Shown piece by piece: positions 34,252 to 46,989 of a stretch of DNA of 64,000 nucleotides. Below the pieces are notes generated by a model, which was not told where the DNA came from, did no database searches, and saw only the letters and a program-made list of their open reading frames with translations. How positions within the stretch are numbered: the first letter of the stretch is position 1; the number at the start of each line of letters is the position of its first letter. The stretch lies in the NCBI RefSeq assembly GCF_910592395.1, contig NC_088323.1:7194001-7258000 (forward strand). The letters run 5' to 3'. The position numbers and the translations under genes are program-made. Source of the DNA: Lineus longissimus (lineage: Eukaryota; Nemertea; Pilidiophora; Heteronemertea; Lineidae).

Positions 34252-36379
34252 CGGATTTGTATATCGCTCCTCAGTATATGGCTATGAGGAATGAAAAGCC
34301 ATAAGTTAGTAAACCAGGCATCTGAAGTAGAGGGGATGGTCTTTAAAAAAAAGTTGCCACGCCAACCCTGTTGGATCGTTTGTTTGGCACAATGCCACAG
34401 GAACTGGCTGTGACACTGTCGGTTTCTTAAATCATTCATAGATGGCGTGCCTGAATATCCCCGACAGTAAGTGGTCGTACCCGCACAAACAACAAAAACG
34501 CGGGAGCAGAATATGGCTGATAATCAAATCCATCGCAGCTAACTACAGTGGCCATGTTTTCGTCTCGAAGGCATGCATTATTTAAACCAATGAAATTGAT
34601 TCCTCAGCAGCGCGTCCCGGGTGAGGTTATCGATACCCGTGAGGTGGTGGGAACAATATCGCAGACCTGTCAACGTTATTAATCGCAAACATGTGTCAGA
34701 GGGGACGTGCTAGATTCTGCCCAAGTTGGTCGATCATAGGAGATGTTGTAAAGAATTTATGTGTATTTATGGACTAGAGTCGAGGAGGAACGCTGATCAG
34801 ACCCCTGTTCCAGTATTGATCATCCTCATCTAAAGCGCTCCGCTAATGAGCAATTTTGTCGTTGCATCCTGCATTTGTGATCACTTGCAACAAAACTTGC
34901 TCCCTGCATGAAGTATTGGTGAGTGCAGCAACTTGCACTATTAAGAAGTTAGTGAGACTGACCAGCCATTAAAGCACCACGCAAACAAGCTGCCAACTGC
35001 AATGATAATTGCTGCTATGTGCAACAAAAATCTCTCTCTTCTGCGGTTAGAACCAGTTATCATTGTGATTGATGTATATCGCAGGCCATTGCGTTCACCA
35101 ATTCTCGTCACAGGCACCTGCAATGACCACCACCACTACGCGATTTTTATCACATGCGATCATGATCATGGGTTGTAGCGATCTAGATGGCTCATTTGCA
35201 GTTGTTTAAGGCCAAAGCAGTTTAATTGTTCCCTCACCCAAAAACTCATGCAACAGGTAATAATAAGCAAGTGTTTATCGCTGGTTGCCCTCGGGAATGC
35301 TTGGAACCATCTTAGCAACCTCGAATCTCTCGATGCATTATTTAGTGTGTGAATATTACTTATTCATATTGTCTGCGGAAAATCGTGTTAGGTCTGGTGG
35401 ATTCTGGGTAACAACAGGATCGGGTCTGTTGGCAGCGAACATGAACACCAATGGTGGGATGCCTTTCTTAACCCTTAGTAGTGGACACCAATATAATTTT
35501 GGTGGCCAAGTATATCTTTGTAAGAGGTACTGAGTTCAAGCCAATATTTCTCTCAGGAGTTGTTCGAGGAAAAGCAGCCACTTTCCATCAATGAGAAGGA
35601 TCAATTGCAGGGTGGTCGAAAATACCAAAATCAAAATGAGAATTGACCTGAAACTATGGATGTTTATCTTATGACTGTGGCTAAGCACTTCATGTTTGTG
35701 ACATGCTCTTGAATTAAAAAAAACAAATTAGAAATAAAAGTGTAGTATTGCCTCATGCACCAACCCACACCATCGCATACAAGCTTGTCACTAAATGCCA
35801 TACATTTCCCCTTTAAGCTCTGGCTATGCCAAGCTGTAGTTCACCGTCATCCCACCAGGTTTCAGCCTGCCACTGCAGCTACTCACAATATAAACATCAA
35901 CCGCATACACCCACTGCAATAGCATCACTTGCAACCCTATCAATGCCAAGATATTGCGTCGCACCGCTAAACCATTCGCTGCTAGAATGTTACATATGCT
36001 AACGTTTGCATCGTCAATAGCGCACACTTAAAGGAGTAATAACTCTTCTTATCGTGGTGTGTTAATCGAGTGGTCCTCCTGGATTAACAGATTGCAATAT
36101 TGACAGTCAGTCAGTAGTGATAGTCGGTCAGCGTGCGTGGGACTAATCAATTTTTTTCACGACTGGATCTTTCTGTAAAGGATCGCGACTGTTTTTGTTT
36201 CTTAGGATTTGTAATTTGTAATTTGTAAATAATTGGTCGTAGAGACTCTTGGTGTCAGGATTGTACGGGGCTATTATTTTCACATGGAATATTGGCATTG
36301 ATCGCAGATGTTGACGCATTGACCACATGTTCAGTAACAGTTGCAGATGACAATTATTTGAAAGCATCCAAGGTCATGT

Positions 36380-36925
36380 GGGTTATACATACAGGTGACT
36401 AACTTGTGAATTATACATATAGGTGACTAACTTGTTGATTTTTTATAAAGGTGACCAAGTTGTGGATTATTTATATAGGTGACTAACTTGTTGATTTTTT
36501 TATAAAGGTGACCAACTTATTTATAAAGGTGACCAACTAGTGGATTTTTCATATAGGTGACTAACTTATTAATCTATAAAGGTGACCAACTAGTGGATTA
36601 ATTATAAAGGTGACAAACTTGCGGATTAATTATAAAGGTGACCAACTTGCGGATTATTTATAAGGGTGGCCAGCTCGTGGATTGTTTTTACAGTTGACCA
36701 ACTTGTGGATTATCTGAAAAGGTGAGTAACTTTTGGATTCTTTATAAAGGTGACCAACTTGTTTGTCTGATAAGGTGACCAACTTGTTTGTCTGATAAGG
36801 TGACCAACTTGTAGATAGTTTTTACAATTGACCAAATTGTGGATTATTTTTATAGGTGTTCAACTTTGGACTTTTGATATAGGTGACCAACTTGTGGATT
36901 ATTTACACAGGAGACCAGCTTTACC
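36380..36925. repeat. Minisatellite of ataaaggtgaccaacttgtg units, period about 31 bp
   Basis: About 18 copies of variable length alternating aggtgaccaacttgtggatt with attataa/tatata links. Two adjacent 24-bp copies (tttgtctgataaggtgacca) are exact. Confidence 0.95.
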
Positions 36926-37047
36926 AAGGTGAAATTAGTAAGTGATATTGTCGGATTTACTAAGAGTGATCCATCCGTGGTGAAATTTAAAAGTTTTGAG
37001 TTTATAGTCTGATATCAACTATGATATAGGTTGTCATCCGACTTTAC

Positions 37048-37270
37048 ACCCTAACCCCGGTCTGTCCTGAAACCTTTCAGTAGACCTCCGATGAGCTGCT
37101 CAACCAGCTCTACAATCTGAGCATTTCTGACAGGTACCCATTTATACCTGGGTGCAGAGAGGCAAGTAAGACAAAGAGACCTGTCTGCACTCTCACGCCG
37201 ACAGTGAGATCGAACCCGGGATCTCTTGACCGCTAGTCGAGAGTCCCAGCCACTACACCACAACATCTTC
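37048..37270 (-). mobile_element. tRNA-derived SINE, family 2
   Basis: On the minus strand the head carries TGGTGTAGTGG (A box) and GGTTCGATCTC (B box) separated as in a tRNA, followed by a body containing gcagacaggtctcttt and gtaccty-type sequence. A second head lies at 42424 on the plus strand, and a body fragment at 6414-6481. The tRNA-like fold lacks a matching acceptor stem. Confidence 0.75.
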
Positions 37271-38655
37271 TCTGGTGAATGATAAGAACCTGACCGAATG
37301 GGTCTATGAGCTTTTCATTGATCCTCGTAAGTGATGGTGGAGTTTTATGTCGCATGATGCCATCGATCTCCTTGTTTATATTCAGCCCGTGATTTACTTT
37401 GAACATCGATATTGCGTTACGTTTTTTTGACTGATATTGTAGCGGACGAACTTCTGATTTCAGTCAGTGAAAGTGTTGTTGCGATCGAATAAAACTGGTG
37501 CCTCGGTTCATCTCGCACTTGTCTCGGAGAGTTTTCTAGTTGTAGATGTCTGGGGTTTTGCGTCATGCGACAGTGATAGATTGTGTACTTTTGACCGGCT
37601 AACTTCGTTACTCCATAATGCAAGGAAAGTTATATTTTGAGTGTTGTTGTGATGTTGATTATTTAATACCATCAAAGACAGATCTGCGATTAGCCACGGA
37701 GAGCAGATATTGCCGTCCATTGATTGATTAATGGTGATTTCGCACGGCTGGCCATCCAGTCAACTTTTACATTTTCAGAGGCAGTGAAAATGTGCCTTCT
37801 CATTTCCTGTTTAAAAAATCAGCTAGATTTGTCTTTTCAAAAACTTGCGTGCGACTTGATGATGCCTCAGTTGCTGTGATACCGTCTGACCGGGCCTTGT
37901 ATTACTCGTATGAAATTCACTTTAACATCGTCACTCCTCGATAAAGGATAACTTGCAATGATGACAAAGGAATCCTCTCGGCTATGTGATAATTGAATGA
38001 TAATTATCGACAAGTAGATGGATTTGCTCTGACTGTTGCAGATTAACTTGTCAATTACATGTACGGTGATATTGAATTCGTCTCTGATTATTTTATTAGT
38101 GATTGTCGAGCTAATGTTTGCTGTTCAATAAACTGGCTGTTCAATAAACTGAGATATTGAAGATTATAAAAAACTATTTGTGATTGTTGGGAAGTTTTGG
38201 AGACAGCCAAGAGAAATACTATAGGGCTGTTTGAGGACTCGTCTGCACTACTCGGAAATTAAGTAATTCTCCTCGGATGATTCAGGATAAAATTTCTTAC
38301 CATTTCAACTCTCAGTACTGTTTTAACGATAGTTCAACATATTTGTGTAGGTAATCTTGCATCTCTTCGATATAATCTTTCTCCCCTACAAAAGCTGTAC
38401 AGGAAGCAATAACACTACTGTATAATATTAGACAATTCTTCTGGTTTTAGTGGTTTACGATTCACAGGTTTGAACTCCAAGTGGCTTTGCTTTTTATTCT
38501 GCAATATCATCATAACCACATAACATTTCGACATTTCGACATCATTTTCTTTGCAAAGGCTTACTTTCGAAAGAGGTTCTTAAACCAAAAGCTACTGCTA
38601 GTCTAATTGCATGAAGCAGAGGGTATGTCAGTTGTGACTGGGACTGTAGTAGGCT

Positions 38656-38763
38656 GATACAGTAGGACCTCTCTGTTAAGGACACCCTCAGGACTGACAA
38701 GTGCTGTCCTTTATAGAGAGGTGTCCTGATTAGAGAGGTGTCCGCTAAGGGAGGTGCTACTGT
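38656..38763. mobile_element. TA-flanked CAGTAG MITE (pogo/Tigger-like ends), complete short copy
   Basis: TA-CAGTAGGACCTCTCTGTTA at the left and gaggtgCTACTG-TA at the right. The interior has gactgacaagtgctgtcctt. CAGTAG termini with TA duplication are typical of pogo/Tigger and related mariner-superfamily elements. About 106 bp, with no coding capacity. Confidence 0.75.
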
Positions 38764-39003
38764 ACTTTCAACTTCAAGTAAATGTTCAGAATTTGTCTCA
38801 TTTGTCTATTACTCAACATACATGCCTGCAGGGACAAACATTGTTTTACTAAAAATGTGTTTAGTTTATACTCCATCCAGGTGCTCTGTCTCTATCCCTT
38901 AAGTAATGTAGCAATGGTAAACAGTTGCTAATATAATGTGTTTGGACATTTATGACAACAATAGCCTTCCTTGAAAAAAGACAATACATCCCATGACGTG
39001 AAA

Positions 39004-39236
39004 TTAAAGGCTTCGTTAAAAATGTGAAATTTGTAACTAGATTTGAAAATTAAAAATGGCCCAATTACATACTAGATATAGACTTTAGCATTGCCGTTGT
39101 GTAGGCAGATATACAAATGCTATAAATACCAAGTTTCACCAAATTTGTATGCATAATAACTGCACTACAGCATTGTGTATAACTGCATTTCTATTTTCCT
39201 GGACCACCAGTAATCACGTACCACGTTCCCCTTTAA
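39004..39236 (+). mobile_element. TTAA-flanked MITE, family A, copy 6 (reference copy)
   Basis: 233 bp with TTAA at both ends (39004-39007 and 39233-39236), TTAAAGGC on the left and GTTCCCCTTTAA on the right. TTAA duplication with TTAAAGG ends is the pattern described for T2-type MITEs of vertebrates and for piggyBac-like transposases. No transposase is encoded. Confidence 0.85.
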
Positions 39237-39569
39237 ATGATCATCATGTACATGTTGGGATGGTTTACCAAGGTCATCATAATGATGTTACTAGTTACTG
39301 TATAATTAATGTGACAATATTATTGTACGTGGTTATGTTATTGTATAATTAATGTGTTTGCTGTTGCTGGTGATAGGTTTACGAGGCGAGATCCTGGCCA
39401 TGGAATATGCTACTGATGAGAACGATGGGACCATAGAATAGCAGGTCGTAAATCATCTGGACAAAAAGTCTTCGATAGTTTCGTCAAGTGTGGTGTGGCC
39501 GCCCTTGGTCTTCATTGCGGTTCTTGTTGCTTAGATAAATGAAAGTAAATGTTGCCGTAGTGAAAGTGA

Positions 39570-39820
39570 AATTTCTAAGTCCAAATATTTTCTTCACTTG
39601 GTTTTTTCTGCTCAAAATGAAGTAACATAATCAGTCCCAAAACTTTTTTGGCTTTGAAAATTTTTCAGAATTTTGAACTGACTCTGAAAGATGAAAAAAT
39701 TTCTAAGTCCAAATATTTTTTTCACTTGTTTTTTTCTGCTCAAACCAGTAAGAAATTGGAGTTTGCGATGACCATTCGATTATTTGCTCGCATCGGCACT
39801 CTGTGACTAACCAAGGATAA
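39570..39820. mobile_element. Partial, inverted relative of the 1609-2256 MITE
   Basis: Two tandem copies of aaatttctaagtccaaatat...tttttctgctcaaa (39570-39620 and 39697-39745) correspond to the reverse complement of 1866-2010. ctaaccaaggata at 39808 resembles its terminal repeat. Confidence 0.55.
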
Positions 39821-40576
39821 GAGGGATGAGATTAAGGAGGCTACTGTTTGCTTGGCAGGCAATCCTGATGTTTTTTCAATCAGATGGACCGAGCAAAGCT
39901 CTTTTTCTTCTAATTTGGCAAGCGGCCATCTTGGAAACCATTTAAGCTCAGTTTTGTGACGGAATATTGATATAAACTGCCCCAGGAATGAAAGCTGCAC
40001 TACCTCACTACTTCCTCTAAAATCGCAAAATCAATATCAATGACAAAAAATTATGTCATGGTTGACGCTCAGCTCTCCACTCAATTTTAAATCTCTTGTG
40101 TCTGGGGGAATGTTTTTGTGATCGTAGGGGGAAAAAAATTTGCCGTACGATACCAATTAAACATCAAAGTCGATTACAACCATACATCACATCTAATCAT
40201 CCGATTTGAACACAACTCCTAAAAAGTTTCACAGTAATTTCCCCCAGGAACCAAGTTTTTTACCTTCGAAGAGTGACATATGGCATTTTGTTAATTAGCA
40301 AACTTTTTCATGGTTTTCGACGGCGTCTGACACCATCTGGAAATGTTGACGTCACGTCAGGTTCACTTAACAGTTGCGAAAATCTTAGATTGACCTTCCA
40401 GGAGGGGTCAGCATGATTATGTGAGCAATGATTAGCTATCCGCAGGTTTTCCTAAACCCTAAACTCAATATGATATATCCTGAACTCTGCAAATCAGTTC
40501 GGCATGAGTCTTTATTTACAAACAAACTCTGTGGTCCAAATAGAGTCTCGGAGTCCGAATTTCGAAACCTTTAAGG

Positions 40577-40720
40577 TTTAAAGGGGGACTATAGGCAGCA
40601 TCTAGGTAGGCAGGGTAAAGTTCTACAAAGTCTCCAATAGGGGTCTCTCCCATCTCACAGTGCGACAAAACTATACACGCTTGTTTGTATGAGGAACATA
40701 TTTAGTGCTCAAACTACCAG
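40577..40720. mobile_element. Family B MITE, partial copy
   Basis: Starts TTTAAAGGGGGACTATAGGC. The block gtctccaataggggtctctc matches, inverted, gagaggcccctattggcgac at 45655-45675. I could not place a right terminal repeat. Confidence 0.6.
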
Positions 40721-41019
40721 CCTGTGATACCAAAGACAATTTTCAGTTGGCAAAAAAAATTATTTCTTCTAAAAATTCATAATATATTTTGGCGATTTGC
40801 AAAATTCCTTTAAATTTTTAGATAGAAATTTGTTTGTCGTTTTTTTGTTGAATCATGGTTATTCACAAAATCCACAAAATATAAGCCCTCAAAAACTTGC
40901 AGGTTTGAAAATGTAATAGTTTTATTACAGACTTTGATAATATTTGAGGAAAACGGAGCAATAAACCTCCCTGATGGAGATTTTGTGTAGCATAAAAACA
41001 ATTACCATTCAGACTTGTA

Positions 41020-41300
41020 AGAGCCTCTTACAATGCTAATATGTTGGTAAATTGTATCCCGGCGTCAGCCACCTGCGTCCATTTCATACCTCAATGAATA
41101 CAGTGTGTTCCAAAAGGAGATGAACCAATAAGAAAGCTTTCAGGGACGGTTGGTGATAGATATAAAAATTTGCTACAGCCATTTGTAACCTCTTACAGTG
41201 CTAATACTTTGGCGTATTGTATCATAAGGATGACCATCTACCCGCATTTCATGCCCCAATGAGTACAGCGCGTTTGAAAAAATCTCCTGGCGAATGAAAC
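41020..41300. repeat. Two direct repeats, period about 163 bp
   Basis: cctcttacaatgctaatatg and cctcttacagtgctaatact each lead into ttgtatc, a gcat/catttcat block and caatgaatacag or caatgagtacag. Confidence 0.75.
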
Positions 41301-41694
41301 AGTATCCACGTATGACATTTTTTTGTCCAAGAGCAAATTTCTGTTCATTGTACATGTTGTATTGCATCACAGTTCTTTCATCAAACTATTCAGTTCTTGC
41401 TTGGAGAATTTTAAAACACAGAGCTGGCAGCTTGCTGTTCTAAAATCAAATTGGGAGGGTGCATGGATCTCAAATGTAGGTCGAAACCCAAGACAATGTA
41501 GCTGAAAGTTTTGGGCAGAATTTGAGATCCACCGTCCTGATTTTAATTCTGAGACCTAACGGTGCAGTGTTAATCTATACTCTATCGCATGACGAGTTGT
41601 TGGAGTACAACAAACTTTTTTTTGGCATTACTGTGAACCCAGAATTATTCGATCTGCCTTTTATTCTCACATTTTTGCGTTTACAGATAATCGC

Positions 41695-42025
41695 AAAAAT
41701 GTATGGCCGCGAAAGTGTTGTTAAATTGCTGTACGCTTTTAGGACTGGCCATTGCAGACTAAAAGCCTACCTCAAGAGGATGAACATGGCTGAGTCCAGA
41801 AGGTGCCAGTGCGACACATCTGATCAGACACCAGAGCATGTGCTTCAGAACTGCCCACTCTGGGACACCGAGAGACTGGCCACATGGCCATATGCCACAT
41901 CATTGGAGACCAAGCTCTGGGGAACAAGGGAGGAACAGGAGACGACAGCCAGGTTCATAAAGGACATAGGCCTGGTTGTGTATATAGTATAGTAAAAAAA
42001 ACGGAAAATCAAACGCTAAGAAGAA
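41695..42025 (+). pseudogene. 3' end of a non-LTR retrotransposon (RT C-terminal tail) with AAG tail
   Basis: The open frame encodes LQIIAKMYGRESVVKLLYAF, then RTGHCRLKAYLKRMN, then a Cys/His cluster (C-x-C...DQTPEHVLQNCPLW) and a final WPYATSLETKLWG...TARFIKDIGL before the stop. The TGH...L...L, C-x-C, D-x-TPEH-x-L-x-x-CP arrangement is the zinc-knuckle-like C-terminal tail found after the reverse transcriptase of many jockey/CR1-like LINEs. About 20 bases after the stop comes aagaagaagaa, a likely 3' tail. Only the last ~100 codons remain, so this is a dead 5'-truncated copy, as is usual for target-primed reverse transcription. The frame extends upstream to 41522, but that part shows no family resemblance I can see. 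Confidence 0.75.
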
Positions 42026-42423
42026 GAATGTACACCAAAAATTTCAATTTCGCAAGATAAAATGTCCACACATATTTCCAGGTTCGCAATATTTTAATGA
42101 ACAGAGAGTTGCATGTCATGCGTGCTATTAAAACACTGTTTGTGCCAATCTGACCAATATTTTCTGAACAGCCAATTGTAAAGTCAGCCGCATGCTAAAT
42201 CATATCCAATAAAATCATCAAGGCAACGCGGCGTTCGCTCTTTGATACGAGAACTACTCTGCTTGCTTATTTTCACGAGGATTGTGTGCGTGACATCGTT
42301 AGAATATTGAGTTTGGACCGAGCGTTAGTGTGGCATGGAGTTTCTGTGTTGTCCTTTATGTGGCAAACGATTTAAAGGGGAACCATTGGCAGGAGCTAAC
42401 TAGCTTAAAATTGGTGATTGATC

Positions 42424-42535
42424 CGAGCTGCTGTGGTGTAGTGGCTCTGACTGTCGACTAGCCATCAAGAGATCCCTAGTTCAATCCCTACTGTCGGCAT
42501 GAGACACATGAGACATGAGACAGTGCTCGTAGTGC
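42424..42535 (+). mobile_element. SINE family 2, 5' portion
   Basis: Contains TGGTGTAGTGGCT, then tcgactagccatcaagagat and AGTTCAATCCC, aligning with the head of the minus-strand copy at 37048-37270. Similarity fades after ctgtcggcatgaga. Confidence 0.7.
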
Positions 42536-43138
42536 TTTCATTATCAGCACAAACGTACCTCTTGTGAGAAATCAAGTATAGCGTGACGTCATCAGTGACA
42601 TCAGTATGGCATATATGACATCTGACGTAACCCATGACATCAGGCAAGATTCTATTTGTCACAGGATCGGAATTTTTCAGCACTGCAAGCACTGATGTCA
42701 GGCCCTGAATGAAAGTGACAAGACCCATATTTGGGGATTTCACTGATATCCTCAGACTGGACGTTCTTGCCAAGTGATTAGATGTATTGTTGTTCCTCAA
42801 CCTTTGACCCTGAATAACATTGATGTCCAATCAGTCTCAAAAATCCATCGTAATCAGAACCCTATTCATTTCATTCGGATGAAAATAGACCCGTTTTCGA
42901 TCTACGAGTATCATGCTTTTATGAAATTGATATGATGGGATTGATTTTCTAATTTTTGTGGCCTGTCGCCAGGAAAGTGCTGTTTTACAATTATACTATG
43001 ACGTTGATTTGGAAATTGTTTTAGGTGAATTCTTATGATGAATAATTTGACCTTTTATTAATTGGAGCTTCGGTATGATGTATCCAAAGTTCGCTTTAAC
43101 TGAAAACTACAATTTTTCGCTGTTAAACATGTACACCA

Positions 43139-43179
43139 TTCATTCCAGATATGGGTACAGTAGCCATATCTGGAATGAA
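43139..43179. repeat. 16-bp inverted repeat, 9-base loop
   Basis: ttcattccagatatgg, gtacagtag, ccatatctggaatgaa: both arms match perfectly. Confidence 0.95.
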
Positions 43180-44387
43180 CCACCTTTCCAACATGTCACT
43201 CCTGACACGTACCACCATTCAGGTTGGATGAGACATTCCGTAAAACGTGTGAAATTGCTCCCAAGTTCAGGATGAGCGAAGCATCCCAATAAATTTACTC
43301 GATTCAAGCTATTTTACAATCTCTTGGCTATGTCAGTGACTAATTATGCTGAGGTGTCAACTTATTTGAACTCGGAGCAGATTAAAAGTGTTCTGCCTCC
43401 CCTGCCAACGATCTTGAGAACTTAACACTGGTAAGGCAGAATGCCAAAGTTCGACAAATTATGCAAATTAGACAGGTTCAGGTCTGAGCTCATGTTCAAA
43501 GTCTCCCTGGCATTTTACTAGCAGATATAACCTTGGAAGATTCAAATTCCTATCCAATATTCTCAGAAGATCCGGTTCAGATTGACTCTGGGTTGGGTAT
43601 AAAAATGTTTATGTCAGATGTCAAACGGCAGTGGTGAACTCGTGCTTTTAATCTTCAGAGTGGAGGATTGGTTTGTGATCCGATATTTGGTGATTCAATT
43701 GTGGCGCTTCAGGAGATGCTCCTTGTGAGATTTCATCTTCTAATAATAAAAGTCTATTTGAGGGGAAATAGCCATTTCGAGATGCCGATATTGGCCAATA
43801 ACGGCCAATGACGGCTGTGATATTTGGGGCAGGCACCCTTTTTTAAGCGTGATTGAATAGTAAAATTCAGAGGGCCGAAAGATTGTGTTGGGATTTGGCG
43901 GGATTGCCTGTCGGAATTTAGGATGGGGCCATTTCTATAACGAGACAGGTACCCCCTTCCCCTCATATAGACCTGTTGACAGTGGATTTGAGTATACTAT
44001 AGACACGTACACTCCAGTACCTATTCCCTAAAAGGAACTCTTTGGTCAAGATAGACATTTTTATTTTATGAGAAAAAAATTCTTGTCTCGCGAAAATATT
44101 CTGCCGCTTGGTGTGGCGTTGGGAAAATACTGACATCTCTTGTTGTTTATCTCTTACAAGAAGTAAATGCTATTAGCACTGCTGGCATCTTCAATAAGAC
44201 AAGGTTCAGCTAAAGGTCTTGGTCTCGTTAGCCTCTGATTACTCAAAACCCTTACTACGTTTCCTCCGCGTGAAGACAGTGATCGCTCGGTGACGTATTT
44301 CCTTCCTACGATCACTTTGTCAAACGCAGCGTGATGAATCTTTACTGCCCCGAGTTCAGTTGACGAGATAAATTAGGATGACATGTG

Positions 44388-44580
44388 CACCGGAATATCT
44401 TGATTGGCGCGGTAAACTTTCCAAAGGGAGTCCTGTTTCAGTTTCCGTGAGGTAAACAGTGCATCTTGTTTCCAATAAGCGCGTGACGTTTGATGTTAAA
44501 CAGGGCTGCTTGCACCGGAATTTCTCGATCGGCATTGCAAATCTTACCAAAGGGAGTCTAGTTTGGGTTTCCGTGAGATA
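44388..44580. repeat. Two direct repeats, period about 126 bp
   Basis: gcaccggaatatcttgatyg, ccaaagggagtc and gtttccgtgag occur in both copies. Confidence 0.75.
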
Positions 44581-45079
44581 CACATTGGGTTTGTTACTTA
44601 TTAGTCGTCAATTTTCGATGAATTGATTAGCGGTTGTTGCCTGTAATGTGGTTTGCGTTTCTCAGAATTTTGTAACGCAGCTGAAAGTTTTCCATTAATC
44701 TTGGTTTCCACAACAGCGGAAACCTTGGCGAAGGCCGGAAACCACTAGGGTTTCTTAGGCAATGGATTCATTTTGATCTAACTTGTAGTGATGGCAATTG
44801 TCACTGACAACAAAGACTATGAATTTGACAAAACTTTAATGGTTTTCTGCTTTCCCGCTGGGGAAGCACGCCCCTGCAGTCCCATTGAGTAAATAAACAA
44901 TCATTCGTTGGGTTTAGATCAAAAGCATTCGAGTGTACCTTCTTGTTTCTGATTGTCGGTAGTTGAAGTCACAGGAGATGCACCACAAGGACATCACCAG
45001 GTGGTGATATTCAAACTTTGGCACCGGATGTGTTGCCATAGAAAAATTCAGTCGGCAGCTTTTGATAAAGTATCAAAGA

Positions 45080-45306
45080 AACACAACTCTAACCTTGTGA
45101 CGTATTCTTGCCTCATCCATTAGAACAGTATGCATCATCTGAACTATAAGGATCACAGCTCTAACGCGTGTAGCTGAAATCGACAATTGAGCGACCTTGT
45201 GACGTATTCTTGCCTCATCCATTAGAACAGTGTGCATCATCTGAACTATTGAAGCAGCACAACTCTAACGCGTGTAGCTGAAATCGACAACTGAGTGACC
45301 TTGTAA
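45080..45306. repeat. Two-and-a-bit direct repeats, period about 102 bp
   Basis: accttgtgacgtattcttgc, ctcatccattagaacag and ctctaacgcgtgtagctgaa at 45092 and 45194, with a partial third at 45298. Identity is high. Confidence 0.9.
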
Positions 45307-45509
45307 TATAAAGTAATCTGGTATCAGTCAAAAAGCGATTAGTGGCAGGAAACACGAGACAAGTAGCGCTAACTAATGGAAGACGGTTATCGGGGAAGCT
45401 GGTTCGTTCTCATGGCAGTATCGGCTAATACTGAATAGACACAGTGATGCTAATGTTGAATGGAACTCAATGAAACCAATTGGAGTAAACCCATAATTTT
45501 GCATTTTTG

Positions 45510-45726
45510 TTAAAGGGGGAATATAGGAAGTAAAGGGTGAAATTGGAAGTCTTCGGGTGAGTAGTATGCAGAGTTAGGGCCCAGGTGGTGTTCGATTCGG
45601 CAAAATTTATCTTCTTCATTCAAGCGTGAATAATTTTGATGTACTTTGAGATAGGAGAGGCCCCTATTGGCGACTTTGTGTAACTTAATCAGGGCTACCT
45701 GCTTCCTGCCTTAGGTGTCCCTTTAA
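45510..45726. mobile_element. TTAA-flanked MITE, family B
   Basis: 217 bp. TTAAAGGGGGAATATAGGAA at the left and a right end ctgccttaggtgtcccTTTAA. Its reverse complement resembles 40577-40700 (ttaaagggggactatagg, agtctccaataggggtctct), so a second, incomplete copy lies there in the opposite orientation. Confidence 0.8.
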
Positions 45727-45819
45727 ATGGTATTTCGTACTTTTGTCAGTTTTCTACTGAGATTCTTCAAATGCTCTGTCGGTCGTAATCAACTCGCTAA
45801 GAGAAAACAGTACACTGCT

Positions 45820-46050
45820 TTGCCATTCATCGCCTGTGCCTCAGTCGGTATTAGAGCAATTGATGCATCAAGCCATCACTATGGAATTCCTATACACCAG
45901 TTTTTGAATAGAACTGTATTGCCCACATGTTAAGCAGGCTTAATATAGTCAACTGATCCGTCCCGGAGTTTGAACAGGAAATGAGAAAATACATTCTGTG
46001 GGTGATGAAAGTGAAAAGGAAGGCTAAAACGCTGACGCACAAAAGTCACT
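45820..46050 (+). repeat. Second single-copy relative of the 7283 array unit
   Basis: tgcctcagtcggtattagag, caattgatgcatcaagcca, cccacatgttaagcaggct and acaggaaatgagaa follow the order seen at 13500-13760. Confidence 0.6.
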
Positions 46051-46989
46051 GGGTTGAGATTTCTCTTTCAGAAGAGGCTTAATGAACTGAACAAGGCTGT
46101 GATAATGGCAATGAGTAGACTACACTTCGCTCATTAGCGATGCATTTAACGAATCACATGCTACCCTGATTTCGAATGGAGGTGCTAATTTGGCAATTAC
46201 GGAGCTGGAAAATTATCTTGAGACAAAAACATAGCACTTTTCATGAGAAATGAGCGTTTATCATGTTTAAGTTCTGTTGTCTGCATATCAGGCCTGTGAT
46301 ACCTCCTGCTGTTCTTAATTTTTCCTACTTTTTTTTCAATTTTCATAAATTTCTTAAAAGGTCCTTACTTTTAGAGATTTTCTCCTAAAAACCTGATTTT
46401 CTTCCATTTCCGATAATGGTCATGGGAAAAGTGTTGTCACGCTGTTGATCATGTTCTTCTCCAAGCACTTCACTGACAAGGATTCTGCTGCTGGGCCTCA
46501 TTCGGTTTGAGTTCTTCCGTTGCGAGTGGTGCAAGATCCAGTGGTGTAATCCTCGTCAAGTAGGCCTGCAAGTGTGACACTTTGAACCATCAACATCATG
46601 CTTTTGTCCAAGTTTTGTTGTTAATAGTAAAGTAAGGAGGTCTTTCTGCAAATTAAATTAAACCACTCTTTTTTCCTTGACTGCACCCGGTGAAATGGCC
46701 TACTTTTTCCTTATTTTAATTGAAAAATTCCTTAAAATATCATTAATTGAAGAAAAAGAATCCTTAATTTCCTCATTTTTTGACTCAGAAGACCTGCAAC
46801 AGGCCTGGCATGTACTCGTAAGCATTCGTTAGGTTTTTGTAATTTCATCCCGGAAGTGAGTACAAATACATGCCATGGGTACTTTCATTCCGTTTACATT
46901 GCGAGAATGCATTGTATAATGTACAGTGACTTTTCAATATGGAAGCTATTATTGGCAGAGAAAATGCTTGAATGTCAGCTTGCAAAACT

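Noticed and set aside
36380-36925. Regularly spaced motif array as a protein-binding or CRISPR array
   Set aside because: Units vary continuously in length and sequence and the linkers are degenerate TA-rich copies of one another; it is an ordinary minisatellite.
41522-41695. N-terminal part of the LINE frame as RT
   Set aside because: No RT motif (such as the catalytic YADD box) is present; only the C-terminal tail from about 41695 matches.
44356-44583. Minus-strand YLTETQTRLPL/YLTETETGLPL repeated peptide
   Set aside because: It comes from a two-copy 126-bp direct repeat; there is no start, splice or family support.
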